A stretch of DNA of 64,000 nucleotides, from NCBI RefSeq assembly GCF_009696265.1, contig NZ_VUMH01000003.1, positions 62,001 through 126,000 of the forward strand, read 5' to 3'. The notes below the pieces were generated by a model. It saw only the letters and a list, made by a program, of their open reading frames with translations. It was not told the origin of the DNA and did no database searches. Below are positions 8,263 through 16,846 of the stretch, piece after piece. The DNA is from Desulfovibrio porci (GTDB lineage Bacteria; Desulfobacterota; Desulfovibrionia; Desulfovibrionales; Desulfovibrionaceae). Numbering within the stretch: position 1 is the first letter of the stretch; every line of letters starts with the position of its first letter. The translations under genes and the position numbers were made by a program.

Positions 8263-9555
8263 ATGAATTTTCCTTTGCCAAATTTTGGATATAACTCTGT
8301 CTACAAAGTATTTAATGGTATTGATCTACGGCAGACAAGCCTTTGCCCAAACAAATGCGTTATGTGTGCAAAAGCACAAAAAGGGCATCAACATCAGACC
8401 ATGTCAATGGAAGACTTGCATTTTGTACTTGATATATTTCCTGATTATAAAGGTGGAGTCTGGCTATTAGGATCCGGTGAAGTTTTCATGCTTGAAAATT
8501 TACCGGAACGCGTAGCTATTATAAAAAATGCATGGCCTGAATGCACAGTTCATACATTAACAACATTCAATATTTTTCATGGTCAGAGCTGGCTTGCAGA
8601 ACTTTTCAAAGCTGGTTTGGATGACATTTATGTTTCATGTTACGGTTATACAGAGGATGATTATCATAAAATACATGGCGCGCCGCTTTTCTCTGGTCTC
8701 ATGCAAAACATAGAAGCTATTGGGAAATTACAACCTGAGATCGGCAATAAAATTCATTTCAAATATCTCAATGAGATGGAACACCTTTTTGGTGTACGCA
8801 ATGCCGATCAAAAACAAAAAAAATTTATGGAAACTGTGGCTCGTAATCACATAAGCCATTTTGAAGCGAGTGATGTATTTCCTTGGAACAAAACAATTCC
8901 CCCAAATGGCAAATCTCTGTGGGAGCTGCCTTCACCATGTTCAGTTGTATGGGGAGGGACAACGGCATCTTGGATTTACATATTAGAAAATCTTGATGTC
9001 GTTCCTTGTTGTTTGTTCATAGAAGATGATTTTGTTTTGGGAAATTTACGTAAAAATAGCTTGGAAGAAATTTTTACCGGTGAAAAATTTAGATTTTTCT
9101 ATGAATCATGGTGGGCTATGCGGCCAGATAAAATTCCTGTATGCAACACCTGCCAAGCTTATAGCGCATTTCCTTCTGCTGACGAGCTTGCCCGCATGGC
9201 CGCATGGCAGGCCAGAGAATTGCGTGGCCAGAAAGTGATTTTCTGGGGGGGGGGGGAGGCCTACCGTGCCTACAAGAGCTTTTTCGTGGAATGCGAACCA
9301 GTAGCCATACTTATGGATACTCCCGCAGACGCTGGGCAAAAATACATTGACGGTATCCCTGTCCATCACCCTGATGCCTTTCTGCCCACCCTCACAGAAC
9401 CTTTGCCTCTGGTGATTTTTGCCATGCAAAAGGCTAGTCCTCGGATTTTGCAAACGCTGAAAGAAAAATATGCCTATTACAAGCCTTCCAAACTGGTCAT
9501 CTGCCCGGCTAATGCACAATTGCGCCCAAGGGTGGAACCTTTTTTTCAAGACTGA
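8263..9555 (+). CDS. Radical SAM/SPASM protein with C-terminal nucleotide-binding-like domain
   Basis: A 430-residue protein. Cys28, Cys32 and Cys35 (CPNKCVMC) form the CX3CX2C site for the SAM-binding 4Fe-4S cluster. A SPASM-type region around residues 245-305 (VVPCCLF, GNLRKNSLEEIF, VCNTCQAY) could bind an auxiliary cluster. The last ~105 residues (KVIFWGGGEAYRAYKSFF onward) look like a small Rossmann-type domain. The ATG at 8263 has AAGAAGG upstream. The first ~310 codons are AT-rich and the last ~105 GC-rich, and the change falls at a run of 12 G at 9245-9256, so the gene looks like a mosaic. It probably modifies a sugar or peptide of the cassette. Confidence 0.8.
   Translation: MNFPLPNFGYNSVYKVFNGIDLRQTSLCPNKCVMCAKAQKGHQHQTMSMEDLHFVLDIFPDYKGGVWLLGSGEVFMLENLPERVAIIKNAWPECTVHTLTTFNIFHGQSWLAELFKAGLDDIYVSCYGYTEDDYHKIHGAPLFSGLMQNIEAIGKLQPEIGNKIHFKYLNEMEHLFGVRNADQKQKKFMETVARNHISHFEASDVFPWNKTIPPNGKSLWELPSPCSVVWGGTTASWIYILENLDVVPCCLFIEDDFVLGNLRKNSLEEIFTGEKFRFFYESWWAMRPDKIPVCNTCQAYSAFPSADELARMAAWQARELRGQKVIFWGGGEAYRAYKSFFVECEPVAILMDTPADAGQKYIDGIPVHHPDAFLPTLTEPLPLVIFAMQKASPRILQTLKEKYAYYKPSKLVICPANAQLRPRVEPFFQD
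9245..9256 (+). repeat. G12 homopolymer inside radical SAM gene
   Basis: Twelve consecutive G residues at codons ~328-332, encoding WGGGE in the current frame. A loss of one G would reach a TAG about 20 codons later, and a gain of one G a TGA about 35 codons later. Either slip would keep the radical SAM and SPASM parts but remove the C-terminal domain. This is a candidate phase-variation tract. Confidence 0.75.
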
Positions 9556-9558
9556 ACG

Positions 9559-10665
9559 ATGGCAAAAATAGTGATCATTGTAGGCACCAGACCTGAGGCC
9601 ATCAAACTGGCTCCGCTTGTTCAGGCGTTTGCCAGCCAGCCTGGCATGCAGCCCCTTGTCTGCAATACCGGACAGCATGAACAGCTCTGCGGTGAAACCT
9701 TGGCCTGGTTTGGCATCAGGGCCGACGCAAGACTGGATGTCATGCGTCCCAACCAGAGTCTTGCCGCCCTGCAGAGCAGGCTTCTGAGAGAACTGGATGC
9801 GTTTCTGGATAGCTCCGGGCCACAGGGCGTCATTGTGCAGGGCGATACCATGAGCGCCTTTTGCGGCGCTCTGGCCGCCTTTTACCGCCATATTCCCGTT
9901 TTTCATGTGGAGGCGGGCCTTCGTTCTTATGATTTGAATGAACCTTTTCCGGAAGAAGCGCTGCGTCAGATGTTGGCGAGGCTGGCAAGCCTTCATTTTG
10001 CCCCCACACAGGCCGCAAGGGCGGCCCTTAGCGCCGAAGGGGTAGCGGAAGAAGTCATCCACATTACCGGCAATACGGTTATCGATGCCCTCCAATGCCT
10101 GACGCCGGAAGCCCTTGCCAGGGCAAAGGAACAGCTTGGGGCGGCGCTCGCCAGCCCCCTGGTGCTGGTCACGGTACACCGACGGGAAAATCATGGTTCG
10201 CGCCTGAAACAAATTCTGCGGGCGGTTCACATCCTCAGTGAGCAATACCCCGCCTGCCACTTCATTCTGCCGGTACACCCCAACCCCAATGTGGGAACGG
10301 TCGTGCGGCAGGCCCTTTCAGGGCTGTCAAACGTCATCCTCACAGCCCCCCTGAGCTATCCGGAAATGGTGCTGGTCATGCAACACGCCGTTCTGGCTCT
10401 CAGCGACAGCGGCGGCATTCAGGAAGAAGCGCCCAGTTTCGGCCTGCCGGTTCTGGTGCTGCGCTATGAAACCGAGCGCAAGGAGGGACTGGAACTGGGG
10501 CTGGCCAAACTGGTGGGCGCGGAGACGGAAACCATAGTAAACGAGACGCAGGCTGTGCTGAACAGCAGCCAAAACCGTCAGCCCCCCTTTATTAATCCGT
10601 ATGGAGACGGACAGGCCAGCGGGCGTATTGTGAACATTCTTCGACGTTACTTTCAGGAGCAATAG
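9559..10665 (+). CDS. wecB: UDP-N-acetylglucosamine 2-epimerase (non-hydrolysing)
   Basis: A 368-residue WecB/MnaA-type epimerase, which interconverts UDP-GlcNAc and UDP-ManNAc in the cytoplasm. Diagnostic blocks are GTRPEAIKLAPL at the N-terminus, HVEAGLRSYDLNEPFPEE (conserved Glu and Arg), TGNTVIDAL, HRREN and LSDSGGIQEEAPSFGLPVLVLR. Length and motif order are as usual for the family. The ATG lies three bases after the preceding stop and the gene abuts the next one. It would supply ManNAc-type precursor to the glycan built by this cluster. Confidence 0.92.
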   Translation: MAKIVIIVGTRPEAIKLAPLVQAFASQPGMQPLVCNTGQHEQLCGETLAWFGIRADARLDVMRPNQSLAALQSRLLRELDAFLDSSGPQGVIVQGDTMSAFCGALAAFYRHIPVFHVEAGLRSYDLNEPFPEEALRQMLARLASLHFAPTQAARAALSAEGVAEEVIHITGNTVIDALQCLTPEALARAKEQLGAALASPLVLVTVHRRENHGSRLKQILRAVHILSEQYPACHFILPVHPNPNVGTVVRQALSGLSNVILTAPLSYPEMVLVMQHAVLALSDSGGIQEEAPSFGLPVLVLRYETERKEGLELGLAKLVGAETETIVNETQAVLNSSQNRQPPFINPYGDGQASGRIVNILRRYFQEQ

Positions 10666-12246
10666 ATGGATCGCGGTTTTGAGCTTTATATGGGGCATAC
10701 CGGCAATGCCTGGAGCCAGAACGCCGCGCGCCGCCGCGCGGACTGGCTGTGCGAGCAGGCTCGCGGCCGTGTGCTGGATGTGGGCTGCTCCCAGGCGCTT
10801 CTGCCCTGGCTTCTGGGGCATCGGGGCCTGAATGTCACCGGCGTGGACATGGACAGGGAAGCCCTGGCCTGGGCCACGGAAAAGCTGGCGACAGCCGCGC
10901 CCGAAGCGCAGGCTAATATCAGGCTTGTCCGCGAAGACTTTCTGCACTTTGCCCCCGGGGAGCTGTTTGACACCATTGTAGCCGGCGAATATCTGGAGCA
11001 TCTGCCGGACGATATGCTGGACAGGCATCTTGCGCATATGGCCGAACTGCTTGCACCGGGCGGGCGTCTGGTGGTGACGGTACCCCTTGGCCTGCATCCT
11101 CACCCTGACCACGAACAGGTTTTTCTGCCGAGCAGTCTGGCCGAAAAACTTGGCGCGTATTTTTCTCTTTTGGAAATGGAAGTGGAAGACGCCTATCTGC
11201 GCTGCCTCTGCGATACTTCCGAACCTCGCCGCGCCCCCGATGCCGAGCTGCTGGCGGAACTTGCCGAAAAGGGCATCATCCAGATTCAGCGGAAAGCCGA
11301 CGCGGGCAAACGCGCCACAAAAATTGCGGAGCTGAAAGAAGCCGGCAAGTCCGTTGGCGACGAGATAGCCCTGTATCTGCGCGAACGTCCGGCCGAAATG
11401 CCACGCAATGCCCTGGCGCAGAAGCTGGCCGCCAGGGGGCTTGCCGCGCCCTTTGTGTATGATCGCTATCTTTTCCAGACGCTGAATGAACTATATGCGG
11501 AAACGCCGCTTGTTCCCCAGCCGCGCGAAATTTCTCCCAAAAGCCTGTTCGCCCAAGCCGATAGCCGCGTGGACTATCTGCAAAAACACTTTGGCGACAT
11601 GACAGGCGCAAACTGCCTTGAAGTCGGCTGCGGGCGCGGCGAAACGTCCGTACGTCTGGCCGAGCGCGGCAACTGCCGGGTGACGGGGGTGGATGTCAAT
11701 ACATACCCCGAATGGCCTGAACGCCAGAGCGATAGCGTACGCCTTGTGGAAGTGGATTTGACGGAACATGCTCCGTTCGCGCCGGGCAGCTTTGACTTTA
11801 TCATGTCCTTTGCCGTGCTGGAACATGTGCAAAAGCCGCTTGCCATGCTGGATGCCATGTTTGCGCTGCTCAAACCCGGAGGGCAGGTGTATTTGACGGC
11901 CAACCTCTACCGCGGCCCCATGGCCTCGCACCGCTACAGGGAAGTCTTTTTCCCTTGGCCGCATCTGTTGTTTGATGATGACGTTTTCATGCGTTTTTAC
12001 AAGGATAAAGACGGACGGCGCGGCGTCACGCCCGCCTGGGTCAACAAGCTCACGCACCTGCACTATCTGAACAAGGTGCGTGAACTGGGCTTTGAGATTC
12101 TCAAATGCACCTATTCCACACGTCCTTTTAACGAGGATTTTTACGAGTGTTTCGCGGAAAAACTGGGCCGTTACCCTAGGGAAGACTTGGAAAAGGATTT
12201 CATCAACCTCCGGCTGCGCAAACCGGAAGAGCGAATACTGTGCTAA
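10666..12246 (+). CDS. Tandem class I SAM methyltransferase protein (two domains)
   Basis: A 526-residue protein with two complete methyltransferase-like domains. The first, residues ~35-200, has GRVLDVGCSQA (motif I), VDMD and a LAPGGRLVVTVP strand. The second, residues ~310-490, has CLEVGCGRGET, VDVN, FAVLEHVQKPLAML and LKPGGQVYLTAN. Between them is a ~100-residue charged helical linker. The ATG directly follows the wecB stop. The two domains differ clearly, so this is not a recent internal duplication. It may methylate two positions of one glycan, or one domain may only bind; neither can be decided here. Confidence 0.82.
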   Translation: MDRGFELYMGHTGNAWSQNAARRRADWLCEQARGRVLDVGCSQALLPWLLGHRGLNVTGVDMDREALAWATEKLATAAPEAQANIRLVREDFLHFAPGELFDTIVAGEYLEHLPDDMLDRHLAHMAELLAPGGRLVVTVPLGLHPHPDHEQVFLPSSLAEKLGAYFSLLEMEVEDAYLRCLCDTSEPRRAPDAELLAELAEKGIIQIQRKADAGKRATKIAELKEAGKSVGDEIALYLRERPAEMPRNALAQKLAARGLAAPFVYDRYLFQTLNELYAETPLVPQPREISPKSLFAQADSRVDYLQKHFGDMTGANCLEVGCGRGETSVRLAERGNCRVTGVDVNTYPEWPERQSDSVRLVEVDLTEHAPFAPGSFDFIMSFAVLEHVQKPLAMLDAMFALLKPGGQVYLTANLYRGPMASHRYREVFFPWPHLLFDDDVFMRFYKDKDGRRGVTPAWVNKLTHLHYLNKVRELGFEILKCTYSTRPFNEDFYECFAEKLGRYPREDLEKDFINLRLRKPEERILC

Positions 12247-12497
12247 TCTCCATCTATCTGGGGTGGGCAGGCATAACTATATCATCTTTTATGATTCTTG
12301 TACTATGCCTTTTTAAGGATAAATATTATGCTAAATATGATACTATTTTCATAGTAAAACATGATATTTTATTGCAAGGAATAGACAAATATTCTGAAAT
12401 TATTCATGACAGGATATATTATATAAAAAACAAAAGTTTATACTATATACAAAAAAATAAAATAATTTTAAATCAATATAAAGAAAAAAAGACATAA
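12240..12497 (+). CDS. Possible small membrane protein in AT-rich tract
   Basis: An 85-codon frame starting with GTG inside the end of the methyltransferase gene. It predicts one hydrophobic helix at residues ~2-25 (LGWAGITISSFMILVLCLF), followed by a Lys, Ile and Tyr-rich tail. I recognise no family. The overlap with the upstream stop favours coupling. However, the whole 12,250-12,590 tract is very AT-rich compared with its neighbours and could simply be imported or non-coding DNA. Expression is unproven. Confidence 0.3.
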   Translation: MLISIYLGWAGITISSFMILVLCLFKDKYYAKYDTIFIVKHDILLQGIDKYSEIIHDRIYYIKNKSLYYIQKNKIILNQYKEKKT

Positions 12498-12594
12498 CGC
12501 CTGAAGGTGACATAATAAGCATGTTCTCATTTAATGATAAGCTGTATATTTTAATACAAAATAGTAAAATTAACCTCAAGCTTTATCTACTTTT

Positions 12595-13734
12595 ATGACT
12601 CTGAAGACTCATATTCACTCCGCCCCCTTGCTGCGCTCGTGGGATATATCTGATTCTCCGGGCCATGTTTGCTGTATCGCCATGCGGGAAGACCTCATTC
12701 TTTTGCCATCCTTTCTGGAAGAGCATCCCAGGAGCAAAGTCCGCCTGTTGCTCATGCCGGATCTTCCCGCCAATAACCCGGAATACATACGCTTTTCCAC
12801 CAGCGGTGGCATGGTCGCCATTCCGGTCTGCGGGTTGCAGGGCGTGGAGCGGGCCGCCAATCTGGAAAAAGTGATTCTCTGCCAGCCGGGGCCGTCGGGG
12901 GCCGTGGTAACGGCGATGCTCTGCCGCTGTCTGACGGCCTGCGGCGTGCGCGGCGTGTATCTGTACGCCGGGCGGAAGCGAGGCTTCGGCGCGCGGAAAG
13001 CCCTGCCGGATTTTTATGGCCAGAACGAAGCCGGCCTGCAAAAAGTCTATGGCCTTCTGGCGGACGAGGCCAGCCGAGAGGTGTACGCGGCGCGCATCAA
13101 GGCCTTGACGATGGGCGAGGCCGGGTATTTGCCGCTCTCCGCCCATCAGGAATATTATCATCCCCTGGTGCGGCCCCAATACGGGGACATCATGCTGGAT
13201 GGCGGCGTGTCGGACATGGTGGGCGCTCAGATGCAGTTTGCGCAAAGTGTGGGAGAAACAGGGAGCATATTCGGCTTTGAACCCATTCCGGCTATGGCCG
13301 CCATTGCCAGGAAGAAACTGGCGGCTTTCCCGCAATATCATCTGCAAACCGCCGGGCTGGGCGAGAGCACAGGACAAGTCTGTTTCAAAAATCTGCGGGA
13401 TTCCTCCCATATGGTTCTCAACCCCGATGCCGGAGATTCCATCCTGTGTCAGATGACAAGTGTTGACGACTTTGTGCGCGAGCATCGGCTTGGCCGGATA
13501 AACTGCATCAAACTTGATGTGGAAGGCGCGGAAATGCTTGCCCTGGCAGGGAGCAGGCAAACCATTGTGAAACATCACCCAAAACTCATTATCTGCCTGT
13601 ATCACAAGCCGTCAGATATGATTGACATTCCTCTTTTTATTCATGAACTTGTTAAAAATTATGCGCTGTATGTCGCGCACTCGTCATGCGTGTTTACAGA
13701 TACTATTTTGTACGCTTATCCAATCCATGGTTGA
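12595..13734 (+). CDS. FkbM-family methyltransferase
   Basis: A 379-residue protein. The C-terminal 190 residues carry the FkbM pattern: DIMLDGGVSDMVGAQMQFA (motif I variant), GFEPIP, VDDFVREHRLGRINCIKLDVEGAEMLALAG and HPKLIICLYHKPSDMIDIPLFI. The N-terminal ~190 residues are not recognised. FkbM enzymes are typically O-methyltransferases on sugars or polyketides and are common in surface-polysaccharide and flagellin-glycan clusters. The ATG at 12595 follows an AT-rich, apparently promoter-like stretch and has no strong ribosome-binding site, so the start is less certain than the product. Confidence 0.82.
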   Translation: MTLKTHIHSAPLLRSWDISDSPGHVCCIAMREDLILLPSFLEEHPRSKVRLLLMPDLPANNPEYIRFSTSGGMVAIPVCGLQGVERAANLEKVILCQPGPSGAVVTAMLCRCLTACGVRGVYLYAGRKRGFGARKALPDFYGQNEAGLQKVYGLLADEASREVYAARIKALTMGEAGYLPLSAHQEYYHPLVRPQYGDIMLDGGVSDMVGAQMQFAQSVGETGSIFGFEPIPAMAAIARKKLAAFPQYHLQTAGLGESTGQVCFKNLRDSSHMVLNPDAGDSILCQMTSVDDFVREHRLGRINCIKLDVEGAEMLALAGSRQTIVKHHPKLIICLYHKPSDMIDIPLFIHELVKNYALYVAHSSCVFTDTILYAYPIHG

Positions 13735-13750
13735 ATGCTTTTACGGATAG

Positions 13751-14710
13751 ATGCACATGGTGAACTTCTGCTCCAGTCTTGTCCATGACATCAATTTTGA
13801 ACCCACAGCCGTACAACCCTGTTGTGATGTGCATGGTGTGGAAGTGCCGCGTTTTCCGTTTATTGGTGGTAGGCTGGATATGGCGGCCTATGCGGCGCAT
13901 ATCGAAAAATCTTTTCAACGCTTGCAGGCCAGCGAGGACAAACTCTGCCGCAACTGCCCGGAACTCAAGGAGATTGCAGACAATAACGCCGGCAATATAC
14001 GGATTCTTTTCCGGACGGTCAGCATCAATATGCACCGGCATCTGTGCAACTGCAAATGTGTGTATTGCAATTTGTGGCGCGGCAAGGGCAAGGGCTACCC
14101 CATCATGCCGGTTCTGCAAAGCCTGCATGAGCAGCATGCCTTGCACCCCCGGTGCCTTTTCAGCTGGGGCGGAGGCGAACCGAGCATCCTGCATGATTTT
14201 GACGAGGCCAGTCTGTGGATCAGGGAACACGGCTGGTGGCAGTATGTGCATACCAGTTGCCTGCGCTTTTCCCCCGCCATTGCGACATTATTGCATGAGG
14301 GACTCGGGGGCATCAACGTCAGCCTGGACAGCGGAACTCCATCCACCTATGAATGGGTAAAGGGTCTCAACGGCTTTGCCAAGGTTTGCGAAAATCTTGA
14401 GCGATACATGTCCGGCGCGCTCATACCCGACGATGTGCATCTCAAATACATCATCTTTGAGCTGAACAATAGCCCTGCGGAAATCAAGGCCTTTCTTGCG
14501 TTTTGCGCACAACTCGGCATCAGTAATGTGCAGTATTCCCTGAACTTTCAGGAGCTGAATGGCGCTGGCCCTTCACTGAAAACATTGCTCGGAGCGGCAT
14601 TTTTTCAATTCCTGGCCACAGAAATGAACATGAAATGCGCCCCTTCCTTCATCCCTCCCAAATGGCAACAGGCCATTGACGAATTGCGGGTAGAACACTT
14701 TCCCGCATAA
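13751..14710 (+). CDS. Radical SAM protein with N-terminal cysteine cluster
   Basis: A 319-residue protein. Cys99, Cys103 and Cys106 (CNCKCVYC) form a CX3CX2C radical SAM site, followed by SWGGGEPS (motif II), which contacts SAM, and INVSLDSGTPSTYEWVKG. Before the core is a Cys-rich piece (QPCCDVHG, then LCRNCPEL) that resembles a SPASM cluster site but lies N-terminal rather than C-terminal. The start is ATG 13751 or ATG 13757; no strong ribosome-binding site separates them. It is the last gene of the cassette before the mobile region, and could epimerise or otherwise modify a glycan-linked substrate. Confidence 0.75.
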   Translation: MHMVNFCSSLVHDINFEPTAVQPCCDVHGVEVPRFPFIGGRLDMAAYAAHIEKSFQRLQASEDKLCRNCPELKEIADNNAGNIRILFRTVSINMHRHLCNCKCVYCNLWRGKGKGYPIMPVLQSLHEQHALHPRCLFSWGGGEPSILHDFDEASLWIREHGWWQYVHTSCLRFSPAIATLLHEGLGGINVSLDSGTPSTYEWVKGLNGFAKVCENLERYMSGALIPDDVHLKYIIFELNNSPAEIKAFLAFCAQLGISNVQYSLNFQELNGAGPSLKTLLGAAFFQFLATEMNMKCAPSFIPPKWQQAIDELRVEHFPA

Positions 14711-14830
14711 CCGTGACGCCCGGCCGGGAAAAGTCCCGGTTCCCTTCTTCGTCCTTGTGGGCAAGCACATAGTCCACCAGTCCGCCGATCATGGCGGCTT
14801 TGGTTTTCTGAAAATTTCCTCGCCTAAATT

Positions 14831-15620
14831 TTGAGAGTTTTTACTTAAAGATAGATATAGCTTGGGCCTGGTACTTTCCAAAAAGAGAACCCTCAGCTAC
14901 ATAATGCCATAGCCTTAACGTCAAATCTACCATGCTCTTTTTCTTAGAAACAACTTTTGTTCTACGTGTAAATCTTCCTAAATGATGTCGTGTATTGCTG
15001 TTATTTTGCTCAATTGTAATCGTATGTGCTTTCCCAACAATATGCCGTTCCGATGGTAACACCTCGGAAAATGCCACCCAATGAACAGTATAAAATATGC
15101 AATTTGTTAAATGTTTCAACTTTTCATAGAGTCGTCGGAAAGTTGCAACATCACGATTACCGAGCACCCAGGCCACAGTTTTCCTTGTGCCGCGATCAAC
15201 GGCTTTGATGATCCAAAGCTTGTTTTTTTTCTTTCTATAAAATGCCACATCTCATCAAATTCTATTTCTTTTATTTCTCCAGAAATCGATTGCTCAGGTA
15301 ATTTTTTTCCCTCCTTGACTATCCATCGATATACTTGAGACGGCCACATATTGAATATTTTCCCCAACATATTGAAGGAAATTTTCCCCATAGAGTACAG
15401 AAGAATGAGCATTGCTTTTTTGGCGGCAATTGCATCACTTGTTCTACCATCTCCTTCAACAAAGTTAAATCCACATTCCTTGCAGCGATAGCGCTGTTTC
15501 TTTCGAACAAAACCATTTTTGACGATATGCGTTGAACTACAATTTTTGCATACTGACATATCCACCTCCTCTTAGAGGATTAAGTATATCTTATATCTAT
15601 CTTTTTGTCAAAACTCTCAA
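14831..15620 (-). mobile_element. IS1-like insertion sequence (~790 bp)
   Basis: An insertion sequence bounded by inverted repeats of about 29 bases that match at roughly 26 positions. The left end begins TTGAGAGTTTTTAC and the right end, read inward, begins TTGAGAGTTTTGAC; both continue to AAAGATAGATATA. The transposase stop falls inside the left repeat, as in compact IS1-type elements. I found no convincing target-site duplication, so the exact edges may be off by a few bases or a flank has been rearranged. It lies just past the 3' end of the mobC-like remnant. The 120 bases between it and the radical SAM gene hold no gene I can identify. Confidence 0.85.
14841..15559 (-). CDS. IS1-family transposase, two frames joined by a programmed -1 frameshift
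   Basis: The first frame (15559 to about 15116) encodes an InsA-like part with a zinc ribbon: CKNC at the start and RYRCKECGFNF, then a helix-turn-helix region (MLGKIFNMWPSQVYRWIVK). The second frame (14841-15248) encodes the InsB-like catalytic part (KAVDRGTRKTVAWVLG). The two overlap at A8C (minus strand, 15230-15222), a classic slippery site, so a fused product of about 240 residues is expected. The ATG at 15559 has GGAGG five bases upstream. The element looks intact apart from the frameshift that the family uses. Confidence 0.82.
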
Positions 15621-15631
15621 TTTTTTCAGAA

Positions 15632-15957
15632 TCATGCCGTCTTGCTCAATGCCTCAATGGTCCGCCGGATTGACTGGAGCGTCCGATTCACTTCTTCCAG
15701 GCTTTTCGCTCTTCCCGCTACCCGAATGTCCGTACAATGATGCTTGAGCAGGCCCCCAAGCCGTCGCAGTTCCCGGATGGTCTGATCGTCCGTTCTGGCG
15801 ATGATGGGCCTGCCTCCGAAGAGCAGTCGCCGCGTGTATTCGGAAACGGAGACTCCGGCTGTCGCGGCTTGCCGGGTCAGTTTTTCGTCTTCCGCCGCCG
15901 TGAGGCCACCGTGCGTCTGTGCTGAAATCTTGTGCCTCGTCCGCTGTTTTTCTTCAT
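15632..15957 (-). pseudogene. mobC-like plasmid mobilisation protein, frameshifted near its start
   Basis: One frame reads RTRHKISAQTHGGLTAAEDE, then LTRQAATAGVSVSEYTRRLL and IIARTDDQTIRELRRLGGLL, ending EALSKTA-stop at 15632. This matches the ribbon-helix-helix MobC/relaxosome accessory type. The ATG at 15957, with GGAAAG before it, is out of frame with this body. Adding one A to the A5 run at 15951-15947 would give MKKKQRTRHKISAQ in frame. The gene has therefore lost one A, is expressed by slippage, or carries a sequencing error. The IS1-like element begins a dozen bases after its stop, and no relaxase gene follows. Confidence 0.6.
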
Positions 15958-16033
15958 GGTCTTTCCGCCTTTTTGAGAGCGTGAGAAGCGAAGCGCCGAA
16001 CGCTCCGGGGGAGTCCAGAGGCGAAGCCTTTGG

Positions 16034-16069
16034 CAGGATAGTAGCTGGCGTCAGACAGCTACCATCCTG
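16034..16069. other. Strong hairpin upstream of mobC remnant, possible oriT component
   Basis: Arms CAGGATAGTAGCTG and CAGCTACCATCCTG pair over 14 positions with one mismatch around an eight-base loop. It lies about 80 bases upstream of the mobC-like start. Mobilisation origins commonly carry such inverted repeats beside mobC, so a nic-proximal repeat is plausible but unproven. Confidence 0.4.
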
Positions 16070-16846
16070 TAAGGAAGAACACCCGACGCGGTTTGAAACC
16101 GCTTCATTTCTTTTTCCAGCGTGTATCCACGCGCTTCCTTCTCTCTTTTACGGCAAGCATAGCTGAAATTTTGTGTTGGTTTCCAGATAAAAAAGCAAAA
16201 AGACCATATTATATTTCCGTGAACATTCATCATACATTTTATAAGTGTTCATTTTGAAAGATGGTGATTGTCCATAGTTGTATGATTTCGTAATCATGCG
16301 TTCAATAACGTCCATTGTAGTTCAGAATATGGCTCTGGATGAAAATCCATGCGCCTGTCGCGCAAGAGGAGAGGATTGACCTGTGAAATGGCTTCAGGAA
16401 AGACGGGGAATTTTCATGGCAAAAGTGACGGACTGTCCGATGGAATGGACGGGAGCGATAAGGGAAGTTCGCACGCCGTGCCGCGTGGAAAGCGGACAGG
16501 TTCACTTGAAAAAGGGAGGGGGATAAATCGGGAAGGTCCGTAAAGGAGTGAGAACAAGGCTATACGCCGGACGGAATTAAGGGAGAGCCCAGCGCGATGC
16601 GCGACTGGGAATGGGTTCATGCGGGGCTCGTCGGAGGGCGCGCCTTCTTGCGATTCCGGCTCGGAGAAGTGCCGCTTTTCAGTAGAGCGGCGGGAAAGAA
16701 GAGGTGTCAGCGAAGAGAAAAAGGGGACGGCGGGGTCAGGAAAAGTTCTCAACCCCGCCGTCAGATTCCAGGCTGTTTGATTTTACGTTACGGACGGATA
16801 GTGGCCCGAAAACGGCCGTATGTTCCGCACAGGCCGGATTCCCTTT
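16070..16846. other. Gene-poor stretch of the mobile region
   Basis: No convincing gene. A 32-codon frame starting at ATG 16416 (MAKVTDCPMEWTGAIREV...) is possible but has no strong support. A hairpin at 16726-16762 has 11-bp perfect arms (GACGGCGGGGT / ACCCCGCCGTC) but no T-run; it could end transcription from the integrase side or be structural. Confidence 0.4.

Noticed and set aside
14822-15630. Target-site duplication for the IS1-like element
   Set aside because: The 8-9 bases on each side do not match; a short A/T similarity is too weak to use.
16416-16514. 32-codon frame in the mobile region
   Set aside because: No family, weak ribosome-binding site, and too short to support from sequence alone.
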